DNA from: Pseudoxanthomonas mexicana
Lineage (GTDB): Bacteria; Pseudomonadota; Gammaproteobacteria; Xanthomonadales; Xanthomonadaceae
Assembly (NCBI RefSeq): GCF_001556105.1
Contig: NZ_LSIF01000083.1
Span: 62,001-126,000, forward strand
Reading direction: 5' to 3'
Length of the DNA stretch: 64,000 nucleotides
Each line of letters opens with the position of its first letter. Within the stretch, counting starts at the first letter, position 1. The notes beneath the pieces were generated by a model. It worked only from the letters and a program-made list of their open reading frames with translations. It ran no database searches and was not told the DNA's origin. Shown piece after piece: positions 20,584 to 31,870 of this stretch. The translations under genes were made by a program, and so were the position numbers.

Positions 20584-20612
20584 ACGGCCGCATCAGCGGC
20601 CGTTTGCTTTTG
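20584..20612 (+). terminator. Intrinsic terminator of the ohr-hydrolase operon
   Basis: Arms ACGGCCGC (20584-20591) and GCGGCCGT (20596-20603) form a perfect 8-bp stem with an ATCA loop, followed by a T-rich tract. Confidence 0.85.
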
Positions 20613-20768
20613 TTCTGGCTTGTCCCGATGCGCCAGCGAGCCCACCAGACCCGGAGGGCGGCGGAAAAGGATGTCCGCCGTTTTCCGCCTCGCCAGGATG
20701 GCGAGTCGGAAAATCCCGATAGCCATCAAATCATGGGATTGCTTCGTCGGGGATTGGCCTTTCTTTTG

Positions 20769-20802
20769 GTGACTTTTCTTTGGCCAGACAAAGAAAAGTT
20801 AC
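20769..20802. repeat. Dispersed palindromic repeat
   Basis: Arms GTGACTTTTCTTTG (20769-20782) and CAAAGAAAAGTTAC (20789-20802) are complementary with one mismatch around a GCCAGA loop. The element is followed by ACCCGCTGGCCCGAAGGG and preceded by a C/T-rich stretch. Sequences of this kind recur between genes in Xanthomonadaceae from my general knowledge; the copy number in this genome cannot be seen here. The rest of 20613-20839 has no gene. Confidence 0.6.
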
Positions 20803-20839
20803 CCGCTGGCCCGAAGGGCAAGCGGAACGCTCCTATCAG

Positions 20840-21361
20840 TCAGACATCGACAGAAGCCGCACGCCTCAGGATGAACTCGTCGTCCAGCGTCTTCCCCACC
20901 GCAAACTTGTACCCACCAACGCGCGCGAACCCCTGCCGTTCATAGAACCGCTGCGCGCCAAAATTCTCCGACCACACCCCGATCCACAGCGTCCGCGGCC
21001 CATCCCTCAACAGCCAGCGCTCCACCTCGGCGAACAGCTTCCCGCCCCAGCCGCCATTCTGGTGCGACGCGAGCACGTACAACCGCTTCAGCTCGCCATC
21101 GCCCTGCACCACGTCCACGTGCGGCAACCCGCACGGCCCGGCCGCCGCATGGCCCACGGCCACGCCATCATCTTCCAGGAACCACACCGCGTAATCCGGG
21201 TGCGCGAGGATGACGCGCTGTTTGTCGACGTCATAGGCATCGGCGAGGAAAGCCGAGAGGTCCTCGGCCGGATACAGATGCCCGAAGGTTTCGATGAAGG
21301 TACGCGACGCCAGGTCCGACAGGACCATGGCGTCATCGACGGTGGCGCGACGGATCCGCAC
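20840..21361 (-). CDS. GNAT family N-acetyltransferase
   Basis: 173-residue acetyltransferase. The fold is recognisable from MRIRRATVDDA at the start, the core GELKRLYVLASHQNGGWGGKLF (acetyl-CoA binding loop QNGGWGG) and the C-terminal NFGAQRFYERQGFARVGGYKF. Substrate is unknown. It starts 2 bp after the stop of the acidic-tail protein and is likely in an operon with aspS. Confidence 0.9.
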   Translation of the reverse strand: MRIRRATVDDAMVLSDLASRTFIETFGHLYPAEDLSAFLADAYDVDKQRVILAHPDYAVWFLEDDGVAVGHAAAGPCGLPHVDVVQGDGELKRLYVLASHQNGGWGGKLFAEVERWLLRDGPRTLWIGVWSENFGAQRFYERQGFARVGGYKFAVGKTLDDEFILRRAASVDV

Positions 21362-21363
21362 GC

Positions 21364-21663
21364 TTACGCGTCCTCTTCTTCCTCGTCGTCTTCCTCGTCC
21401 GCCTCGTCTTGCTCGTCGGCGTCCTCGTCTTCTTCCTCTTCGTACTCTTCTTCGTCTTCTTCTTCGTAATCGTCCTCGCCGAAGTCCTCGCCATCCCAGC
21501 GGCCCTGGCCATCCGGCAGGAAGGTCACCGCCATCGACGTCGGCGACGTACCCACGCGCACCAGCCAGCCACCGAACACGCGCGCGCGTTCCGTCACCAG
21601 GCCCGCATCGGCGCCTTCATTGCCCAGGCGTTCCCACTCCAGCGAAAAAGCATGTTCCGTCAT
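21364..21663 (-). CDS. Small protein with a polyacidic C-terminal tail
   Basis: 99-residue protein. Residues 1-55 look like a small folded domain (GLVTERARVFGGWLVRV, MAVTFLPDG). Residues 58-99 are almost entirely Asp and Glu. The start is ATG at 21663, 15 bp beyond the aspS stop codon, with GAGAGAG upstream. It sits between aspS and a GNAT gene with tight spacing. The tail suggests binding to a basic partner such as a ribosomal or nucleic-acid-binding protein, but that is inference. No function can be assigned. Confidence 0.75.
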   Translation of the reverse strand: MTEHAFSLEWERLGNEGADAGLVTERARVFGGWLVRVGTSPTSMAVTFLPDGQGRWDGEDFGEDDYEEEDEEEYEEEEDEDADEQDEADEEDDEEEEDA

Positions 21664-21677
21664 TGCGTGGTTCTCTC

Positions 21678-23429
21678 TCAGTCTTTCTTCGGACGTACTT
21701 GAATGTGGACTTCCGCCAGCTGCTCGTCCGGGATCGGCGACGGCGCACCGGTCATCAGGCACTGCGCGCTGGTGGTCTTCGGGAACGGGATGACGTCACG
21801 GATCGACTCGGTGCCCGCCATCAGTGCGGCGATGCGGTCGATGCCGAACGCGATGCCGCCGTGCGGCGGTGCGCCGAAGCGCAGCGCATCGAGCAGGAAG
21901 CCGAACTTGGCTTCCGCCTCTTCCGCACCGATGCCGAGCAGCTCGAACACCGCGCTCTGCATGTCGGGGCGGTGGATACGGATCGAACCACCGCCGATCT
22001 CGTTGCCGTTCAACACCATGTCGTAACCGCGCGACACCGCCGTCTTGGCATTGGCGCGCAGGTCGCCGATGTCGTCGACCGCGGGCGCGGTGAAGGGATG
22101 ATGCAGGGCGACGTAGCGCTGCGCTTCGTCGTCGTACTCGAACATCGGGAAATCGGTGACCCACAGCGGCGTCCAGCCGTCCTGGACGAGGCCGAAGTCC
22201 TTGCCGGCCTTCAGGCGCAGCGCGCCCATGAAGTCGGAGACCTTGTTGTAGCTGCCGGCACCGAAGAACACGATGTCGCCGGTGCCGGCGCCCACATGCT
22301 TCAGCAGCGCAGCGAACGCGTCCTCGGCGAAGAACTTCTGGATCGGCGAGCTGATCGCGCCGGCCTCATCGATCTTGATGTAGGCCAGCCCCTTCGCGCC
22401 GTACTTGGCGGCGTGGGCGGCGTACTCGTCGATCTGCTTGCGGCTCAGCGATGCACCGCCGGGGATGCGCAGCGCGGCGACGCGGCCGTCAGGATCGTTG
22501 GCGGCACCGGTGAACACCGCGAACTCGCTGGCCTTCACCAGCTCCGCCACGTCGACCAGTTCCAGCGCGATGCGCAGGTCCGGCTTGTCCGAGCCGTAGC
22601 GACGCATCGCCTCGGCCCAGGTCATGCGCGGGAACGGGTTGGCCAGTTCCACGTCCATCACCTCCTTGAAGATGTCGCGGATCATGCCCTCGACGGCGTC
22701 CTGCACGTCGCGCTCGCGCACGAAGGCGAACTCCATGTCGAGCTGGGTGAACTCCAGCTGGCGGTCGGCGCGCAGGGCTTCGTCGCGGAAGCAGCGCGCG
22801 ATCTGGTAGTAGCGGTCGAAGCCGGCCACCATCAGGATCTGCTTGAACAGCTGCGGCGACTGCGGCAGCGCGTAGAACTCGCCCGGGTGCATGCGCGCCG
22901 GCACCAGGAAGTCGCGCGCGCCTTCCGGCGTGGCCTTGGTGAGGATCGGCGTTTCGATGTCCTGGAAACCACGCGCATCCAGCCAGCGGCGCAATGCCTG
23001 CACCAACCGGATGCGGGTGCGCTGCTTGCGCTGCATGTCGGCGCTGCGCAGGTCCAGGTAACGGTACTTGAGGCGCGTTTCCTCGCCGGGGTTCTCGTGG
23101 TGGTGGAACGGCAGCGGTTCGGCCTTGTTGAGCACGGTGATGCTGGTGGCGATCACTTCCACCTGGCCGGTACGGATCTTGGTGTTGACAGCCTCACGCG
23201 CACGCACGACGCCCTCGACCTGCAGCACGTCCTCGTACCCCAGCGACGCGGCGACCTTGAACACCTCGGCGTTGGACGGATCCACCGTCACCTGCACGAT
23301 GCCCTCGTGGTCGCGCAGGTCGATGAAGCAGACGCCGCCGAGATTGCGGGCGACGTCGGTCCAGCCGCAGAGGGTCACGGTCTGGCCGATCATGGCCTCG
23401 TCGACGAGGCCGCAGAAATGGGTACGCAT
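21678..23429 (-). CDS. aspS: Aspartyl-tRNA synthetase
   Basis: Class II aminoacyl-tRNA synthetase charging tRNA-Asp, 583 residues. It has an N-terminal OB anticodon-binding domain starting [11 protein letters not shown]. Class II motif 2 is [18 protein letters not shown], a bacterial GAD insertion follows, and motif 3 is GIAFGIDRI near the end. ATG at 23429 with a GGAG site is chosen over an upstream extension without homology. It heads a likely operon with the acidic-tail protein and GNAT gene. Confidence 0.98.
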   Translation of the reverse strand: MRTHFCGLVDEAMIGQTVTLCGWTDVARNLGGVCFIDLRDHEGIVQVTVDPSNAEVFKVAASLGYEDVLQVEGVVRAREAVNTKIRTGQVEVIATSITVLNKAEPLPFHHHENPGEETRLKYRYLDLRSADMQRKQRTRIRLVQALRRWLDARGFQDIETPILTKATPEGARDFLVPARMHPGEFYALPQSPQLFKQILMVAGFDRYYQIARCFRDEALRADRQLEFTQLDMEFAFVRERDVQDAVEGMIRDIFKEVMDVELANPFPRMTWAEAMRRYGSDKPDLRIALELVDVAELVKASEFAVFTGAANDPDGRVAALRIPGGASLSRKQIDEYAAHAAKYGAKGLAYIKIDEAGAISSPIQKFFAEDAFAALLKHVGAGTGDIVFFGAGSYNKVSDFMGALRLKAGKDFGLVQDGWTPLWVTDFPMFEYDDEAQRYVALHHPFTAPAVDDIGDLRANAKTAVSRGYDMVLNGNEIGGGSIRIHRPDMQSAVFELLGIGAEEAEAKFGFLLDALRFGAPPHGGIAFGIDRIAALMAGTESIRDVIPFPKTTSAQCLMTGAPSPIPDEQLAEVHIQVRPKKD

Positions 23430-23580
23430 GGGAACTCCAGAGGGTCGTCCGGACGGTGCCGGAAGGGGTACGACGACCATCGGCCGTCCTAGTCCGCTAG
23501 TTTACCCGGTCCCCCGGCCGGCCTCCGCCCAGGATTAACATTCGCGGCGTATGCTGGCGCCTCCCCAGGAGGGTGCCACC

Positions 23581-24489
23581 ATGAAGAAGCCGTTGTTGCA
23601 GTCGGTGCTCGTACTGTTGCTGGCCTTCGTGGCCGGCAGCGCCGTCGCCCAGGTCGGTACGCGGGCCTACGCTCCCGAGAACCTGCGCACGCTGTCGGTG
23701 CAGGACCAGACGCGGGTGATCAGCCTGGAGTATTCCGAGCAGTCCCGCGGTCGCCGCATTCCGGACGACCAGCTGCGGTTCTACCTCGACCAGGTCAACC
23801 GATCCAACTGGACCTTCAGCCAGATCAAGCAGGACATCGCCCAGTCGCTCGGCGGCAACAATGGCGGCTGGAACCCCGATCCGCCGCCGGTCAGCGGACA
23901 GACCTTCCTCTGCGAAAGCAAGAGTGGCGACGCCAAACGTTGCACGCCACCGTGGCGCGGCCCGTCGCGGCTGGTGCGGCAGCTCTCGAACAGCCGCTGC
24001 ATCGAGAACACCACCTGGAATTCGCAGGACGGACTGATCACGGTCTGGAAGGGCTGCCGGGGCGAATTCGCCGCCGCCACTTCGTCGTCGACCGGCACGA
24101 TCCGCTGCGAAAGCACGGATGGACGCGGCCGCACCTGCCGCACGCCGTGGAGCGGCCATTCGCGCCTGACCCGGCAACTGTCCAGCGCGGGCTGCGTCGA
24201 AGGCCGGAGCTGGCAGTCGCAGCAGGGCCAGGTCTACGTGGGCAATGGCTGTCGTGCCGAGTTCGCCGCCCGCGACGGTGGCTGGAGCGGCGGCAACAGT
24301 GGCTACAGCGTTACCTGCAACAGCGAGGACAACCGCCGCAGGAGCTGCGCCTACGACGCCCGCCAGGGCCGTCCGATCCTGCTGCAGCAGGTGTCCAACA
24401 CCAGCTGCCGCGAAGGCTACAACTGGGGCTACGCCGGCAACCAGGTGTGGGTGGACCGCGGTTGCCGGGGCCGTTTCGGACCGCGCTGA
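23581..24489 (+). CDS. Secreted protein with three DUF3011 repeats
   Basis: 302-residue exported protein with a signal peptide cleaved near AVAQ (residue 24). After a helical segment (about 35-90), three tandem DUF3011 modules occupy about 110-163, 174-229 and 243-300. Each has four cysteines (111/121/140/159, 176/186/205/224, 246/256/276/295), which suggests two disulfides per module in the periplasm. The modules resemble small carbohydrate-binding or lectin-like domains, but the ligand is unknown. AGGAGG precedes ATG at 23581. Divergent from aspS. Confidence 0.85.
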   Translation: MKKPLLQSVLVLLLAFVAGSAVAQVGTRAYAPENLRTLSVQDQTRVISLEYSEQSRGRRIPDDQLRFYLDQVNRSNWTFSQIKQDIAQSLGGNNGGWNPDPPPVSGQTFLCESKSGDAKRCTPPWRGPSRLVRQLSNSRCIENTTWNSQDGLITVWKGCRGEFAAATSSSTGTIRCESTDGRGRTCRTPWSGHSRLTRQLSSAGCVEGRSWQSQQGQVYVGNGCRAEFAARDGGWSGGNSGYSVTCNSEDNRRRSCAYDARQGRPILLQQVSNTSCREGYNWGYAGNQVWVDRGCRGRFGPR

Positions 24490-24498
24490 ACGCCGCGA

Positions 24499-25116
24499 TC
24501 AACCCTCGTCGTCGGCGCCCCAGGGCGCCGGCGGCAACGCGACCGGCGTGGTGAGATCGAACTCCACCCGGAACAGCCGTCCGCTCGGCCGGCTCAGCTC
24601 GTAGACGAACGTCTTCGCCGGCACCAGCTCCATCGCCCAGGTGTTGGTCACCGACGCCGCCAGTCCTTCGCGCTCGAACATCGCGATCGACTCCGCATCC
24701 ACCGGGAACGCCTGTCGCTGCGTCGTGCCCGCCTCAGCGGTGTCGCCGCCGTACATCGTCACCGCGTCCGGGCTGCCGTCCTCATGGCGATGGTCGTGCT
24801 TGAGCCGCAGACCGCTCGCCGTGCGCGTGAGGACCCACGTGCGCGAATGGTCGTCGCCGACATGGAAGGGAATGCGGATCTCGCGCAGTGCGTCGTCACA
24901 GCCGCGCACATGCATCACCAGCGGCTTGCCCTCGAACGGATCGGGCGTGGTCGATGCGGGCTGGTTGGCGGTGATGCGACCGGCGTAGGCCTTGCCGCAA
25001 TGCTGCGCCAGCGACGCGAGGAACGTGTCGGCCGGCGTTGGCGCGGTCGCGATCGCGGGCGGTACAGCCACGCCGGTGACGATGAACGCCACAAGCGCGA
25101 TGAGGGTCTTCTTCAT
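24499..25116 (-). CDS. Hypothetical secreted protein
   Basis: 205-residue protein with a signal peptide (MKKTLIALVAFIVTGVAVPPAIA). The mature part contains HCGKAYAGRI and two cysteines (about residues 44 and 77), then a beta-rich region with a HDHRHEDGSPDAVTMYGGDT segment. No family function is recognised; similar proteins in this bacterial family are annotated as hypothetical. ATG at 25116 with GAAGGGA upstream is preferred over an in-frame start at 25146. It converges on the DUF3011 gene with only 9 bp between stops. Confidence 0.8.
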   Translation of the reverse strand: MKKTLIALVAFIVTGVAVPPAIATAPTPADTFLASLAQHCGKAYAGRITANQPASTTPDPFEGKPLVMHVRGCDDALREIRIPFHVGDDHSRTWVLTRTASGLRLKHDHRHEDGSPDAVTMYGGDTAEAGTTQRQAFPVDAESIAMFEREGLAASVTNTWAMELVPAKTFVYELSRPSGRLFRVEFDLTTPVALPPAPWGADDEG

Positions 25117-25161
25117 GGCATCCCTTCGTTGCAGGAAGGGAAGCACCTTACACCGCCGACC

Positions 25162-25497
25162 TCAGGACGAGGACGTCGAGGGCGGCGTCGCCGGTTTGGT
25201 TTCCGTCTTCGCGGGCGCGCTTTCGGTCTTCGCCGGTGCCGTCTCGGCGGGCTTGGAGTCGCTGGATGGCTTCGCGGCTTCGCCACCGTCAGCGAGGTTG
25301 CGCTTCTTGTCGCCGTCCTTCTTGAAGTCGGTCTCGTACCAGCCGCTGCCGGCCAGGCGGAACGACGGCGCGGTCAACTGCCGTTTCACCGCCTGCGCGC
25401 TGCACGCCGGGCAGGTATCGGGATCCGGGTCGGACAGCTTCTGCAGGCGGTCGAAACTGTGGCCACAGTGGGTGCATTCGAAAGCGTAGATGGGCAT
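25162..25497 (-). CDS. FmdB family zinc-ribbon protein
   Basis: 111-residue protein with an N-terminal zinc ribbon: MPIYAFECTHCGHSF holds the first CxxC and TCPACSA the second. A conserved FRLAGSGWYETDFK segment follows. The C-terminal part is a disordered repeat of Ala, Lys, Glu and Pro. FmdB-family proteins often neighbour aspS; here four genes lie between them. Exact role unknown. Confidence 0.9.
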   Translation of the reverse strand: MPIYAFECTHCGHSFDRLQKLSDPDPDTCPACSAQAVKRQLTAPSFRLAGSGWYETDFKKDGDKKRNLADGGEAAKPSSDSKPAETAPAKTESAPAKTETKPATPPSTSSS

Positions 25498-25556
25498 GGC
25501 GGGCGATCAGGCAACGGATTGAACGTGGGGTGTTGTGGGGATGACAGGCGCGCGGA

Positions 25557-27407
<1,851 letters not shown>

Positions 27408-27487
27408 GAAACAACCTACGGGGATTTGGGGGGACGCGGCCGCGTAGTTTATCGATAGCGCACCTGCTCACACTTGTTAACAAAGCA

Positions 27488-27516
27488 TTGACATGCCCTT
27501 TCCACCCCTGTAACCA
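27488..27516 (+). promoter_or_regulatory. Candidate sigma-70 promoter of the first TonB receptor
   Basis: TTGACA (27488-27493) and TAACCA (27511-27516) are separated by 17 bp, about 95 bp before the ATG. The -35 is perfect and the -10 is weak. Confidence 0.45.
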
Positions 27517-27528
27517 GAACAGGTAGCA

Positions 27529-27552
27529 CCTAAGTCCATGGTTTCAAAGGAA
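27529..27552 (+). promoter_or_regulatory. 24-bp motif also found upstream of pilS
   Basis: A CCTAAGTC block followed 8 bp later by CAAAGGAA; 20 of 24 positions match a segment at 50771-50794. It also contains the overlapping inverted repeats GTTTC-GAAAC and CAAAG-CTTTG. It sits 59 bp before the start codon and directly after the candidate -10 box, in the presumed 5' leader. Function unknown. Confidence 0.5.
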
Positions 27553-27611
27553 ACTTTGCAAGCCCTGATTCACTTGAAGTCGCACTTCGCTGTCCTTCCC
27601 GGAGCTCCCCA

Positions 27612-30002
27612 ATGACCCGCACGCTGTCGCCCCTGACCCTCGCCATCAGCCTGGCCCTGGTCGCCCCCACCACGTTCGCGCAGGCATCGGCCCCCGCCGA
27701 GGCCCGCACGCTGGACACCCTGATCGTCACCGGCACCCGCGTCTCCGACCGCACGGTCGCCGAGTCCCAGTCGCCCATCGACATCATCACGCCGGAGGCC
27801 CTGCAGGCCACTGGCACCACCGAACTGGCCACCGCCCTCGCGCGCGCCCTGCCCTCGCTGAACTTCCCGCGCCCGGCCGTGACCGACGGCACCAGCGGCG
27901 TGCGACCGGCGCAGCTGCGCGGCCTGTCGCCCGACCAGGTGCTGATCCTGGTCAACGGCAAGCGCCGCCACATCTCGGCGCTGGTCAACGTCAACGGCAG
28001 CATCGGCCGCGGTTCGTCGGCGGTGGACCTCAACGCGATCCCGGTGTCGGCGATCGAGCGCGTGGAAGTGCTGCGCGACGGCGCGTCCGCGCAGTACGGT
28101 TCCGACGCCATCGCCGGTGTGGTCAACATCGTGCTGAAGGGTTCCGGCAAGGGCGGCAGCCTGGTCGTGGATGCCGGCGGTTACTCCGCCGGTGACGGCC
28201 GCAGCACCCAGCTGTCCGGCGACACCGGCGTGTCCTTCGGCGATGGCCGCGGCTTCGTGCACGTCGCGGGCCAGCTGACCCAGCAGGACGAAACCGACCG
28301 CGCCGGTCCTTACCAGGGCACGGCGCCGAATACCGGCAACAATCCGGCCATCGGCCGCGTCGCCTTCGTCTATGGCGACCCGAAGGTGGACGCCGGTGCC
28401 GTGTCGGCGAACGCCGGCTTCGCGTTCAGCGACAACGTCAGCGCCTACGCCACCGCCATCGCCAGCAACCGCGACATCACTTCGTTCGCCTTCTTCCGCT
28501 CGATCGGCCACAACGCGCTGGTGCCGCAGGTGTATCCGAACGGCTACGTGCCGGAGATCAACCAGCTCTCGCAGGACCGCTCGCTGGTGGCCGGCGTGAA
28601 GGGCGACACCGAAAGCGGCTGGAAGTGGGACGTCAGCTACAACTACGGCTACAACAACCTGAAGTTCTATACCCAGAACAGCGTCAACTACAGCCTGGGC
28701 GCGAACAGCCCGCGTCGTTTCTACGACGGCGCGCTGGAGTACACCCAGAACCTGTTGAACGCCGACATCAGCAAGCCGCTGGAGATCGGCCTGGCGTATC
28801 CGGCCACGCTGTCGTTCGGTGCCGAGTACCGCGAAGAGAAGTGGAACCAGTCGCCGGGCGAGCTGAACTCGTATACGGGCAGCGGCGCGCAGGGGTTCGG
28901 CGGCTTCACGCCCGCCAACGCCGTGCACTCCAGCCGTGACAGCTACGCCGCCTATGCGGGCCTGGAAGCCGACCTGACCGAGAAATTCTCGGCCGGCATC
29001 GCCGGGCGCTACGAGGACTATTCCGACTTCGGCAGCGAAGTGTCGGGCAAGCTGTCCGCGCGCTATGCCTTCACCGATGCGGTGGCGCTGCGCGCGACGG
29101 TGGCCAGCGGCTTCCGCGCGCCCGCGCTGGCGCAGCAGAACTACCAGGTGGTGACCTCCCAGTACAACGCCACGCTGGACCGTTTCTTCGAATCGGGCAC
29201 GTTCCCCGCCACCGGCCCCGTCGCGCAGGCGCTGGGCGCGGAAGCGCTGACGGCGGAAACCTCGCTGTCGTACGGCCTGGGCCTGGTGCTGCAGCCGGTG
29301 GATCGCCTGTACGTCACCATCGATGCGTACCAGATCGATATCGATGACCGCGTCGTGCTGTCCTCCAACCTGCTGCTGGGCGGCAACGCGGCGGCCCAGG
29401 CCCTGCTGGCCAGCCTGGGCGTCAACGGCGTCACCAGCGCGCGCTACTTCACCAATGCGGCCGATACCCGCACGCGCGGCGTCGACGTCATCGCGCAATA
29501 CACGGTGCCGTTCGAGAACAGCAGCCTCGACCTGACTGCCGGCTACAACTACAACAAGACCGAGATCCAGCGCATCGCACCGAATCCGCCGGAGCTGACG
29601 GCACTCGGCGCCAACCTGTGGCGCATCGGCCGCGACGAACAGGGCCGCATCGAGGAAGGCTACCCGCGCGACAAGGCCACGCTGACCGCGGCCTGGAAAC
29701 TGGCGCACTGGGGCTTCACCTTCGGCGCCACCCGGTACGGCGAATTCACCACCCGCGTCAGCGAAACCGGCAATCCGGCCAACGACCAGACCTATGGCGC
29801 GACGTGGATCCTGGATGCATCGACCAGCTATCGCCCGAGCGAGAACTGGACGCTGACGCTGGGTGCGGACAACCTGCTGGACAAGTATCCGGACCGCACC
29901 ATCTTCCCGAACTCGAACAGCGGCCAGTTCCCCTACAGCAGCCAGTCGCCGGGCGGCTTCAATGGTGCGTATGTCTACGGTCGCATCGCGTACACGTGGT
30001 AG
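27612..30002 (+). CDS. TonB-dependent outer-membrane receptor
   Basis: 796-residue receptor with a signal peptide (cleavage near TTFAQA). The plug domain begins TLDTLIVTGTRVSDRTVAESQSP and includes LRGLSPDQVLILVNGKRRH and EVLRDGASAQYGSDAIAGVVNIVLK. A 22-stranded barrel follows, ending in an aromatic C-terminus (YTW). The substrate is not deducible: no partner transporter or regulator gene lies alongside. It is a close paralogue of the receptor at 39451, which shares the plug motifs. Confidence 0.93.
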   Translation: MTRTLSPLTLAISLALVAPTTFAQASAPAEARTLDTLIVTGTRVSDRTVAESQSPIDIITPEALQATGTTELATALARALPSLNFPRPAVTDGTSGVRPAQLRGLSPDQVLILVNGKRRHISALVNVNGSIGRGSSAVDLNAIPVSAIERVEVLRDGASAQYGSDAIAGVVNIVLKGSGKGGSLVVDAGGYSAGDGRSTQLSGDTGVSFGDGRGFVHVAGQLTQQDETDRAGPYQGTAPNTGNNPAIGRVAFVYGDPKVDAGAVSANAGFAFSDNVSAYATAIASNRDITSFAFFRSIGHNALVPQVYPNGYVPEINQLSQDRSLVAGVKGDTESGWKWDVSYNYGYNNLKFYTQNSVNYSLGANSPRRFYDGALEYTQNLLNADISKPLEIGLAYPATLSFGAEYREEKWNQSPGELNSYTGSGAQGFGGFTPANAVHSSRDSYAAYAGLEADLTEKFSAGIAGRYEDYSDFGSEVSGKLSARYAFTDAVALRATVASGFRAPALAQQNYQVVTSQYNATLDRFFESGTFPATGPVAQALGAEALTAETSLSYGLGLVLQPVDRLYVTIDAYQIDIDDRVVLSSNLLLGGNAAAQALLASLGVNGVTSARYFTNAADTRTRGVDVIAQYTVPFENSSLDLTAGYNYNKTEIQRIAPNPPELTALGANLWRIGRDEQGRIEEGYPRDKATLTAAWKLAHWGFTFGATRYGEFTTRVSETGNPANDQTYGATWILDASTSYRPSENWTLTLGADNLLDKYPDRTIFPNSNSGQFPYSSQSPGGFNGAYVYGRIAYTW

Positions 30003-30029
30003 GACGCCTCGACGCTTGACGGCCCCGGA

Positions 30030-30060
30030 ACGCCCCGCCCCGTGCGGGGCGTTTCCGTTT
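30030..30060 (+). terminator. Intrinsic terminator after the TonB receptor
   Basis: Arms ACGCCCCGC and GCGGGGCGT (30030-30038, 30044-30052) with a 5-nt loop are followed by TTTCCGTTT. Confidence 0.8.
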
Positions 30061-30172
30061 CGGCGATGCCGGAATGCGGGGGCTCCGTCGACGCGCAAGC
30101 ACGGCGCGCGTTTGCCGCAGGGCGTCCGCATCGGCGACACTCGACCCTCATGCAGAGGAAAAACACCCGTCG

Positions 30173-31861
30173 ATGCACAACGACACCGACCTGATCAACC
30201 TCATCGCGGTGGGCCTGGCCCTGGCCTTCGTGCTTGGGGCGATCGCCCACAAGCTGCGCTTTTCGCCGCTGGTCGGTTACCTCGTTGCAGGCATCTTCGT
30301 CGGTCCGTTCACCCCCGGCTTCGTCGCCGACCAGGAACTCGCCACCCAGCTGTCCGAACTGGGCGTGATGCTGCTGATGTTCGGCGTAGGCCTGCACTTC
30401 TCGCTGGAAGACCTGCTGGAAGTGAAGGCGATCGCCATCCCGGGCGCGATCGTGCAGATCGTGGTCGCCACCGGCCTGGGCTGGGCGCTGGCCTGGGGCA
30501 TGGGCTGGACCCCGCTCAACGGCTTCGTGTTCGGCCTGGCGCTGTCGGTGGCGAGTACGGTGGTGCTGCTGCGCGCGATGGAGGAACGGCGCCTGCTGGA
30601 AACCAAGCGCGGCCGCATCGCGGTGGGTTGGCTGATCGTCGAAGACCTGGTGATGGTGCTGGCGCTGGTGATGCTGCCGGTACTGGCGTCCACCTTCGGC
30701 CCGGACAACGGCGGCGAGAAGGCGACCTTCGGCCGCTTCGCCGTGGAGATCGCCTGGACCTTCATCAAACTGGGCGCATTCGTGGCCTTCATGCTGATCG
30801 TGGGCCGGCGGGCGATCCCGTGGACGCTGGAGAAGATCGCGGCGACCGGTTCTCGCGAACTGTTCACCCTCTCGGTGCTGGCCATCGCGCTGGGCGTGGC
30901 CTTCGGCTCCGCGATGCTGTTCGGCGTGTCGTTCGCGCTGGGCGCGTTCTTCGCCGGCATGCTGCTGAACGAGTCGGAGCTGAGCCACAAGGCCGCGAAC
31001 GACTCGCTGCCGCTGCGCGACGCGTTCGCGGTGCTGTTCTTCGTCTCGGTGGGCATGCTGTTCAACCCGGCGATCGTGGTGGCGCATCCGTGGCAGGTGC
31101 TGGCCACGTTCGGCATCATCGTGATCGGCAAGTCGGTGGCGGCGTACTACATCGTCAAGGCGTTCAAGCACCCCACCGGCACCGCGCTGACGATCTCGGT
31201 CAGCCTGGCGCAGATCGGCGAGTTCTCCTTCATCCTGGCCGCGCTCGGTGTGGCGCTGAAGATCCTGCCGCCGGAAGGGCGCGACCTGATCCTGGCCGGT
31301 TCACTGCTGTCGATCATCGCCAATCCGTTCCTGTTCACCTGGCTGGACCACTGGCAGAAGAAGCAGGAGGCGCTGGCACCGGTGCCGCTGGAGCCGGAAG
31401 TTCCGCCAGGCCCGTCGCTGGACGTCACCGACCACGCCATCATCATCGGTTACGGCCGCGTGGGCAGCGAACTGGCGCGTGTGCTGCGCGACCGTGGCGT
31501 GCCCCTGATCGTCATCGACGACAACGGCGACCACGTCGCCCGCGCGCACGACGCCGGCATCCCGGCGATCCGTGGCAGTGCGGCGGCCGACCGCGTGCTG
31601 GCCGAAGCGCACCCCGAGCGCGCCAAGATCGCCGTGCTGGCGATTCCGCAACCGCTCGAGGCAGGCGAAGCACTGGCCAAACTGCGCGCGATCAACCCGG
31701 GCCTGACGCTGCTCGCCCGTGCGCACAGCGAGGGCGAGGTGAAGCACCTGCTCGGACACGGCGCCGATGGCGCGGTGCTGGCCGAGCGCGAACTGGCGTT
31801 CTCGCTGGCGGAGATGGTGATGTCCACGCCGCCCTACCGCCCGCAGCGCACACCGGCTTGA
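30173..31861 (+). CDS. ybaL: Kef-type monovalent cation:proton antiporter (YbaL-like)
   Basis: 562-residue inner-membrane antiporter of the CPA2 family. About twelve membrane helices fill residues 8-400, with signature segments LGVMLLMFGVGLHFSLEDL and SVSLAQIGEFSFILAALG. A C-terminal TrkA-N/RCK domain starts HAIIIGYGRVGSELARVL and binds a nucleotide. ATG at 30173 has AGAGGAA upstream. Probably exports K+ or Na+ in exchange for protons. Converges on the EAL gene with a 9-bp gap. Confidence 0.92.
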   Translation: MHNDTDLINLIAVGLALAFVLGAIAHKLRFSPLVGYLVAGIFVGPFTPGFVADQELATQLSELGVMLLMFGVGLHFSLEDLLEVKAIAIPGAIVQIVVATGLGWALAWGMGWTPLNGFVFGLALSVASTVVLLRAMEERRLLETKRGRIAVGWLIVEDLVMVLALVMLPVLASTFGPDNGGEKATFGRFAVEIAWTFIKLGAFVAFMLIVGRRAIPWTLEKIAATGSRELFTLSVLAIALGVAFGSAMLFGVSFALGAFFAGMLLNESELSHKAANDSLPLRDAFAVLFFVSVGMLFNPAIVVAHPWQVLATFGIIVIGKSVAAYYIVKAFKHPTGTALTISVSLAQIGEFSFILAALGVALKILPPEGRDLILAGSLLSIIANPFLFTWLDHWQKKQEALAPVPLEPEVPPGPSLDVTDHAIIIGYGRVGSELARVLRDRGVPLIVIDDNGDHVARAHDAGIPAIRGSAAADRVLAEAHPERAKIAVLAIPQPLEAGEALAKLRAINPGLTLLARAHSEGEVKHLLGHGADGAVLAERELAFSLAEMVMSTPPYRPQRTPA

Positions 31862-31870
31862 TCCCCTGAT

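Noticed and set aside
20604..20945. Small plus-strand frame with FLLVTFLW after the ohr operon
   Set aside because: It runs through a palindromic repeat and into the antisense of an acetyltransferase; treated as a repeat-derived phantom.
27570..30140. 856-residue open frame on the minus strand opposite the first TonB receptor
   Set aside because: Composition is a reverse-frame artefact of the TonB receptor; no start signal or homology-like motif.
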